Source: Victivallis vadensis (lineage in GTDB: Bacteria; Verrucomicrobiota; Lentisphaeria; Victivallales; GWF2-50-93). From it: 9,490 nt of DNA. The position numbers and the translations under genes were made by a program. Under the pieces are notes generated by a model that was not told the origin of the DNA, ran no database searches, and was given only the letters and a program-made list of their open reading frames with translations. This document shows, in pieces, positions 6,677 through 9,490 of the stretch. The stretch spans positions 1 to 9,490 of the forward strand of contig DYRX01000164.1 of assembly GCA_020718525.1 (NCBI GenBank), written 5' to 3'. Within the stretch, counting starts at the first letter, position 1. The number at the start of each line of letters is the position of its first letter.

Positions 6677-6859
6677 GTGCCCCGGAGGACCGCCGCCGCA
6701 GAGAAAGGGGAGATTAAGCCCCTTGGCGCAGTCCATATGGATTATATGCGCACGTCGGGACTGTCCTCTCCAAGATCAGCTGTCCACAGGCTGATGAAAA
6801 GGCGCGGATGGAAAAAAGTTAAATCAGAAAATGGGGAGACTGTCTGGAAAATGTCGTAA
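6677..6859 (+). CDS. Small hypothetical protein, doubtful
   Basis: I do not recognise this 60-residue frame. It starts with GTG (no ribosome-binding site seen) or with ATG at 6737 (40 residues, also without one). The C-terminal half is basic with a regular pattern, RSAVHRLMKRRGWKKVK (33-49) followed by ENGETVW (51-57). This looks more protein-like than random translation and could be a small DNA-binding or helix-turn-helix piece. The frame starting at 6642 overlaps it in another phase with a plausible N-terminus, so one small gene broken by a frameshift, or a remnant of a longer gene, is possible. It sits alone between two plus-strand operons. Confidence 0.3.
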   Translation: MPRRTAAAEKGEIKPLGAVHMDYMRTSGLSSPRSAVHRLMKRRGWKKVKSENGETVWKMS

Positions 6860-6871
6860 AACATTTCCCCC

Positions 6872-6892
6872 AGGAATCACTCCTTGATTCCT
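6872..6892 (+). terminator. Hairpin, weak terminator candidate
   Basis: AGGAATCA (6872-6879) and TGATTCCT (6885-6892) form a perfect 8-bp stem with the loop CTCCT, 13 bases after the small ORF and before the phasin gene promoter region. No T-run follows (CTATATTCC), so intrinsic termination is doubtful. Its position between two transcription units is what suggests the role. Confidence 0.35.
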
Positions 6893-6924
6893 CTATATTC
6901 CGTGCTTTCTGTCAATACTTTGGG

Positions 6925-6953
6925 TTGAAAGTTTGCCTCAAGAGTGCTATCTA
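6925..6953 (+). promoter_or_regulatory. Candidate promoter of the phasin-ubiB operon
   Basis: TTGAAA (6925-6930, 5/6 to consensus) and TATCTA (6948-6953, weak) are separated by 17 bases, and the -10 is preceded by TGC, an extended -10 motif. The predicted start is about 65-70 bases upstream of the phasin gene ATG. This is a pattern match without further support. Confidence 0.35.
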
Positions 6954-7027
6954 GTCAAGGGGACAGTTTGCATAGTCTTTCAGGATTTGTCCTAATGTTT
7001 CCAACACATCATTACAAGGAGCTGAAA

Positions 7028-7351
7028 ATGATCGAGATGCTGAAGAAGAACGCGTATGTCGGGCTTGGTCTTGTGGCGATGACGCAGAGCAAGATAATGG
7101 AGCTTGGGAAAAAGATTGCTGAAGAGAGCAAGCTTCCCGAGGAGGAGGGGAGGAAATTTGTAGGGGATCTTTTGAAGCAGGCAGACGAGAGCAAGGCCGC
7201 CCTTCAGGAGCAGGTGACAAAAATTGTAGAGAAGACAGTTTCTTCGATGAAGCTTCCTTGCACGAGCCATTTTGAAAAGCTCGAAACCGATGTGAAATCT
7301 CTTCACGAGGCGATTGCGAGGCTAGAAGAGAAAATATCCAAGCTGAACTGA
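7028..7351 (+). CDS. Phasin-like coiled-coil protein
   Basis: A 107-residue protein with a short hydrophobic N-terminal helix (NAYVGLGLVAMTQ, 8-20), a charged amphipathic middle, and a C-terminal heptad-like coiled coil (about 82-106, LETDVKSLHEAIARLEEKIS). This layout resembles the small proteins annotated as polyhydroxyalkanoate synthesis regulator phasin. That label is often structural and does not prove a role in PHA granules; no PHA synthase is in the window. The start at 7028 is set by AAGGAG six bases upstream; an upstream in-frame ATG at 6944 would overlap the predicted promoter. The stop TGA overlaps the ATG of the UbiB-family gene (TGATG), so the two proteins are likely made together. 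I infer a membrane- or lipid-associated helper for the UbiB protein. Confidence 0.75.
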   Translation: MIEMLKKNAYVGLGLVAMTQSKIMELGKKIAEESKLPEEEGRKFVGDLLKQADESKAALQEQVTKIVEKTVSSMKLPCTSHFEKLETDVKSLHEAIARLEEKISKLN

Positions 7352-9018
7352 TGTTCAGGAGATACAAAACTTTCCTGAGATACCAGGCTATTGCCGCCAT
7401 ACTCCTGAGGCATGGCTTCGTCGAGTTTGTCGAAAAAAGCAATCTGAAGAAATATCTGATATTCAGCAAGAGGTCTCTGAAGCGCTACAGGGAAGGGCTT
7501 GCGTCCTCGGATCCGAAGCTGAACATATGGCAGAGAATACGCAAGATTATAGAAGAGCTTGGACCCAGCTTTGTCAAGCTCGGTCAGTTTGTGAGTGATC
7601 GCCCGGATCTTCTGCCTCAGGAGCTTTGCCAGGAGCTCAAACAGCTTCTTGATTCGGTCGCTCCCTTCGATGGGAAGGAGGCAGTCCGTGTCGTGGAGAA
7701 GGAATTGAAGCTTCCAATTGACGAGATATTCAGGGATTTTTCTGAGACACCGATATCTTCCGCCTCGATTGGGCAGGTGCACAAGGCAGTTCTTTTCGAC
7801 GGATCCGAGCTTGCGATCAAGATCAAGCGTCCTGGCATAGACAAGACGGTTGAGGCGGATCTCGACATCATGTCCAACCTGGCGTTTCTGATAGAAAAAT
7901 ATGCTCCGAATTTGAAGCCCTTGGATCCGTCCGGCATAGTCGAGGAGTTCAGGCAGGCCATCAGGAACGAGCTGGATTTCACGGTCGAGGCGAGCAACAT
8001 CGGGCGTTTCGCGGAATATTTCGAGGGCGACGAGAGGATTCACGTGACCAAGGTCTATCCGCAGTACAGCACCCGGTCAGTGATGGCTATCGAGTTCATA
8101 CACGGCACCAAGATAAAGGACGTCTCTGCGGAGAACCATAGCGCCGAGCAGATAGAGCGCATATGTTCGAGAATGGTGGATCTTGTCATGGCTCAGGTCT
8201 TTGAAAACGGTTTTTTCCATGCTGATCCTCATATGGCGAACATCTTCGCGATGGAGGGCGAAGTCATATGCTTCATAGACATGGGGCTGATGGGATCTCT
8301 CATGCCGCGCCACAAGGAACTGTTGGGCTCCCTCATCATAGGGCTGGCGAGGAGGGATTCAAGGCGCATCACCCATGCCGTTGTGAAGCTTTCCCAGGGT
8401 GTCGAGATAGAAAACAGGGACGCTCTGGAATATGACATTCTAAAAGTCATGGAGAGATATTCCTATCTGCCTCTTAAAAACATCAACATAGGAAAATTTC
8501 TGAACGAGATTCTCAGGCTCGCGCTCAAGTACAGGATAACAGCTCCGCCGGATCTTTTGCTCCTGATGAAGGCCTTGCTTTCGATAGAGGGCGCGGCGAG
8601 AAGGCTTCAGCCTGATTTCAATATGATCGGGCATATAGAGCCATATGCGAAAAAACTCGTTCTCGAGACGATGAATCCAAAAAGGCTGATGAAGAGCTTC
8701 ATGGACTCCGCCTCGGAATACCTTGACCTGCTCTATGATCTTCCTGACGAAATAAGGGAGATCCTCAAGCAGTTCAAGAACAAGAGCTTCAAGATCCAAT
8801 TCGAGCACAAGGGCCTCGAGCCGATGCTGAAGAAGCACGATCAGATCAGCAACAGAATAGCGTTTTCAATCATCACTGCGGCAATGCTGATCGGCTCTGC
8901 GCTGATAATGCATTCCAGGCAGAACGAGCTTTTCTTTCTCGGAATCGCGACTTTCGTCTTCTCCACCCTTATGGGCGGTCTTCTCCTGATTTCAATCCTC
9001 AGGCATGGACGAATGTAG
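7351..9018 (+). CDS. ubiB: AarF/ABC1/UbiB atypical kinase family protein
   Basis: Members of this family are membrane-bound atypical kinases or ATPases needed for ubiquinone (UbiB/Coq8) and other isoprenoid-lipid processes. The 555-residue product is full length. It shows the family KxGQ motif in FVKLGQF (K76-Q79), the Ala-rich loop replacing the P-loop in SSASIGQVHKA (136-146), the beta-3 lysine in AIKIKRPG (K157), NELDFTVEASN (206-216), the catalytic HADPHMAN (290-297) and the metal-binding Asp in FIDMG (D310). Two C-terminal membrane helices (about 503-520 and 527-549) anchor it. ATG at 7351 overlaps the phasin gene stop. No other ubiquinone or menaquinone genes are nearby, so the symbol denotes the family and not a proven role in ubiquinone synthesis. 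All key residues are intact. Confidence 0.93.
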   Translation: MFRRYKTFLRYQAIAAILLRHGFVEFVEKSNLKKYLIFSKRSLKRYREGLASSDPKLNIWQRIRKIIEELGPSFVKLGQFVSDRPDLLPQELCQELKQLLDSVAPFDGKEAVRVVEKELKLPIDEIFRDFSETPISSASIGQVHKAVLFDGSELAIKIKRPGIDKTVEADLDIMSNLAFLIEKYAPNLKPLDPSGIVEEFRQAIRNELDFTVEASNIGRFAEYFEGDERIHVTKVYPQYSTRSVMAIEFIHGTKIKDVSAENHSAEQIERICSRMVDLVMAQVFENGFFHADPHMANIFAMEGEVICFIDMGLMGSLMPRHKELLGSLIIGLARRDSRRITHAVVKLSQGVEIENRDALEYDILKVMERYSYLPLKNINIGKFLNEILRLALKYRITAPPDLLLLMKALLSIEGAARRLQPDFNMIGHIEPYAKKLVLETMNPKRLMKSFMDSASEYLDLLYDLPDEIREILKQFKNKSFKIQFEHKGLEPMLKKHDQISNRIAFSIITAAMLIGSALIMHSRQNELFFLGIATFVFSTLMGGLLLISILRHGRM

Positions 9019-9028
9019 AAGGCAAGTT

Positions 9029-9063
9029 GAACCTATGCGATTATTTTTGGTGTTCTTTTTTTT
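9029..9063 (+). terminator. Possible terminator after ubiB
   Basis: GAACC (9029-9033) can pair imperfectly with GGTGTTC (9049-9055, one bulged T), and eight T's follow directly (9056-9063). The stem is weak, but the T-tract 37 bases past the ubiB stop is well placed for intrinsic termination. Confidence 0.35.
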
Positions 9064-9310
9064 CTAATCTGAAATGGGCATATTTCCGGTTGCAGAATTG
9101 AAGCTTGGAAATCTAACCCCACAATGGCATGAAAATTGGCTTGATATTGCTGGATCTGCCTTATGGTAATGGAATAACAATATTTTATTTTGAACTGAAC
9201 GTAAACCGCAAATCTGTAAACGTCTTCTCAGACCAAGCCTGCCCCAAGGCGTGAAGTGAAAAGACAAGAACTTGTCCTCGCACAAAGGCACGGAGACACA
9301 AAAATTTCAG

Positions 9311-9375
9311 ATGGGAACGCCGAGTTATACAGCTCGGTATTCGGAAGAGAGCCGACAAGATGTCGGCGTTCCCAT
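9311..9375. repeat. Palindromic element with 13-bp terminal inverted repeats
   Basis: ATGGGAACGCCGA (9311-9323) is repeated exactly in inverted form as TCGGCGTTCCCAT (9363-9375). Inside are two further hairpins: CCGAG/CTCGG (9320-9324 with 9333-9337) and GCCGACA/TGTCGGC with loop AGA (9351-9357 with 9361-9367). The element can fold as one long stem or as two side hairpins. It has no coding capacity. It looks like a REP- or MITE-like dispersed palindrome, but copy number cannot be judged from one window. Confidence 0.7.
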
Positions 9376-9446
9376 CCGAAAAAAAACGCTGTGTTGGTGT
9401 CCAGCCTCTCAGGGCTGTCTTCATTTTAATATTGAAGGAAAGAAAG

Positions 9447-9470
9447 ATTGCAAAATGCGAATTGCAAAAT
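9447..9470. repeat. Short direct repeat, ATTGCAAAAT twice
   Basis: ATTGCAAAAT occurs at 9447-9456 and 9461-9470, a period of 14 bases, followed by a partial third unit (TGAAATTG). Related words (TGCAAAATC, ATTGCAAATC) occur at 1950-1971. It is AT-rich and could be chance. Confidence 0.4.
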
Positions 9471-9490
9471 TGAAATTGAGAACAGCCTAA

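Larger units (their letters stand above)
6555..6943. other. Gene-poor gap between the PiT gene and the phasin gene
   Basis: No recognisable gene or RNA was found here. The gap contains overlapping short reading frames: one from ATG 6642 to 6794 with a Pro-rich start (LPPCPGGPPP), one from GTG 6677 to 6859 listed separately, and a 10-codon frame at 6620-6652 with a fair ribosome-binding site (AAGGAATGAGG). It also holds a perfect hairpin at 6872-6892. No clear terminator follows the PiT stop. Confidence 0.5.
9064..9490. other. Non-coding tail rich in short repeats
   Basis: I see no gene here. The short frames on both strands have no ribosome-binding site, and they run through palindromes. The region contains GACAAG/CTTGTC around AA (9263-9276), the phrase CACAAAGGCACGGAGACACA (9281-9300), a 65-base inverted-repeat element (9311-9375), CAGCC/GGCTG (9402-9406 with 9413-9417), and a direct repeat of ATTGCAAAAT (9447-9456 and 9461-9470). 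Repeat debris of this kind usually marks dispersed intergenic elements. Confidence 0.55.

Noticed and set aside
7303..8043. 246-codon open frame on the minus strand
   Set aside because: It is the antisense shadow of the ubiB gene, whose kinase motifs are intact on the plus strand.
9281..9470. Possible CRISPR array
   Set aside because: The repeats are inverted or of different sequences, with no regular repeat-spacer pattern, and no cas genes are nearby.
9272..9490. 72-codon plus-strand frame at the right end
   Set aside because: It runs straight through the palindromic repeats and the ATTGCAAAAT repeat and has no ribosome-binding site, so it is probably not coding.

Overview
The window looks like a bacterial chromosome segment of ordinary housekeeping and transport genes at roughly 50% GC. 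There is no sign of phage, plasmid, CRISPR or transposase genes. Bacterial identity is clear from a map/infA/adk cluster with Shine-Dalgarno sequences, a zinc-type adenylate kinase and an AarF/UbiB-family protein. The phylum is uncertain. Short palindromic and low-complexity debris in the gaps (1880-1899, 9281-9300, 9311-9375, 9447-9470) resembles, from memory, intergenic material in PVC-superphylum genomes (Lentisphaerota, Verrucomicrobiota, Planctomycetota). That is a weak inference.

Left part, minus strand (3627 down to 1). adk, map and infA form a tight operon whose stop and start codons overlap; map and infA both start with TTG. After a 270-base gap comes a large integral-membrane gene that runs off the left edge. 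It reads open from 1739 to base 1 and looks like a GT-C fold (family 39/ArnT-like) glycosyltransferase. The usual neighbours of adk-map-infA (secY upstream, rpmJ and rpsM downstream) are absent here.

Middle part, plus strand (3902-6554). A divergent intergenic region carrying small inverted repeats leads into a two-gene unit 7 bases apart: a lipoprotein-type periplasmic substrate-binding protein of the iron/2-aminoethylphosphonate class, and a PiT-family inorganic phosphate transporter with a long charged central loop. No ABC permease or ATPase is present, so this is an unusual pairing of a binding protein with a secondary transporter. Phosphate or organophosphate acquisition is the simplest shared theme.

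Right part, plus strand (6555-9490). A 473-base gap holds at most one small uncertain ORF, a hairpin and a candidate promoter. It is followed by a phasin-like coiled-coil protein gene whose stop codon overlaps the start of a full-length UbiB/AarF atypical-kinase gene. The last 472 bases appear non-coding and contain a T-rich tract and a cluster of palindromic repeats.

I found no convincing new defence, mobile or biosynthetic system. The most notable points are the binding protein-PiT pair with a CxxC motif in the binding protein, the phasin-UbiB pair, the double TTG starts in the map-infA operon, and the palindromic repeat cluster at the right end.
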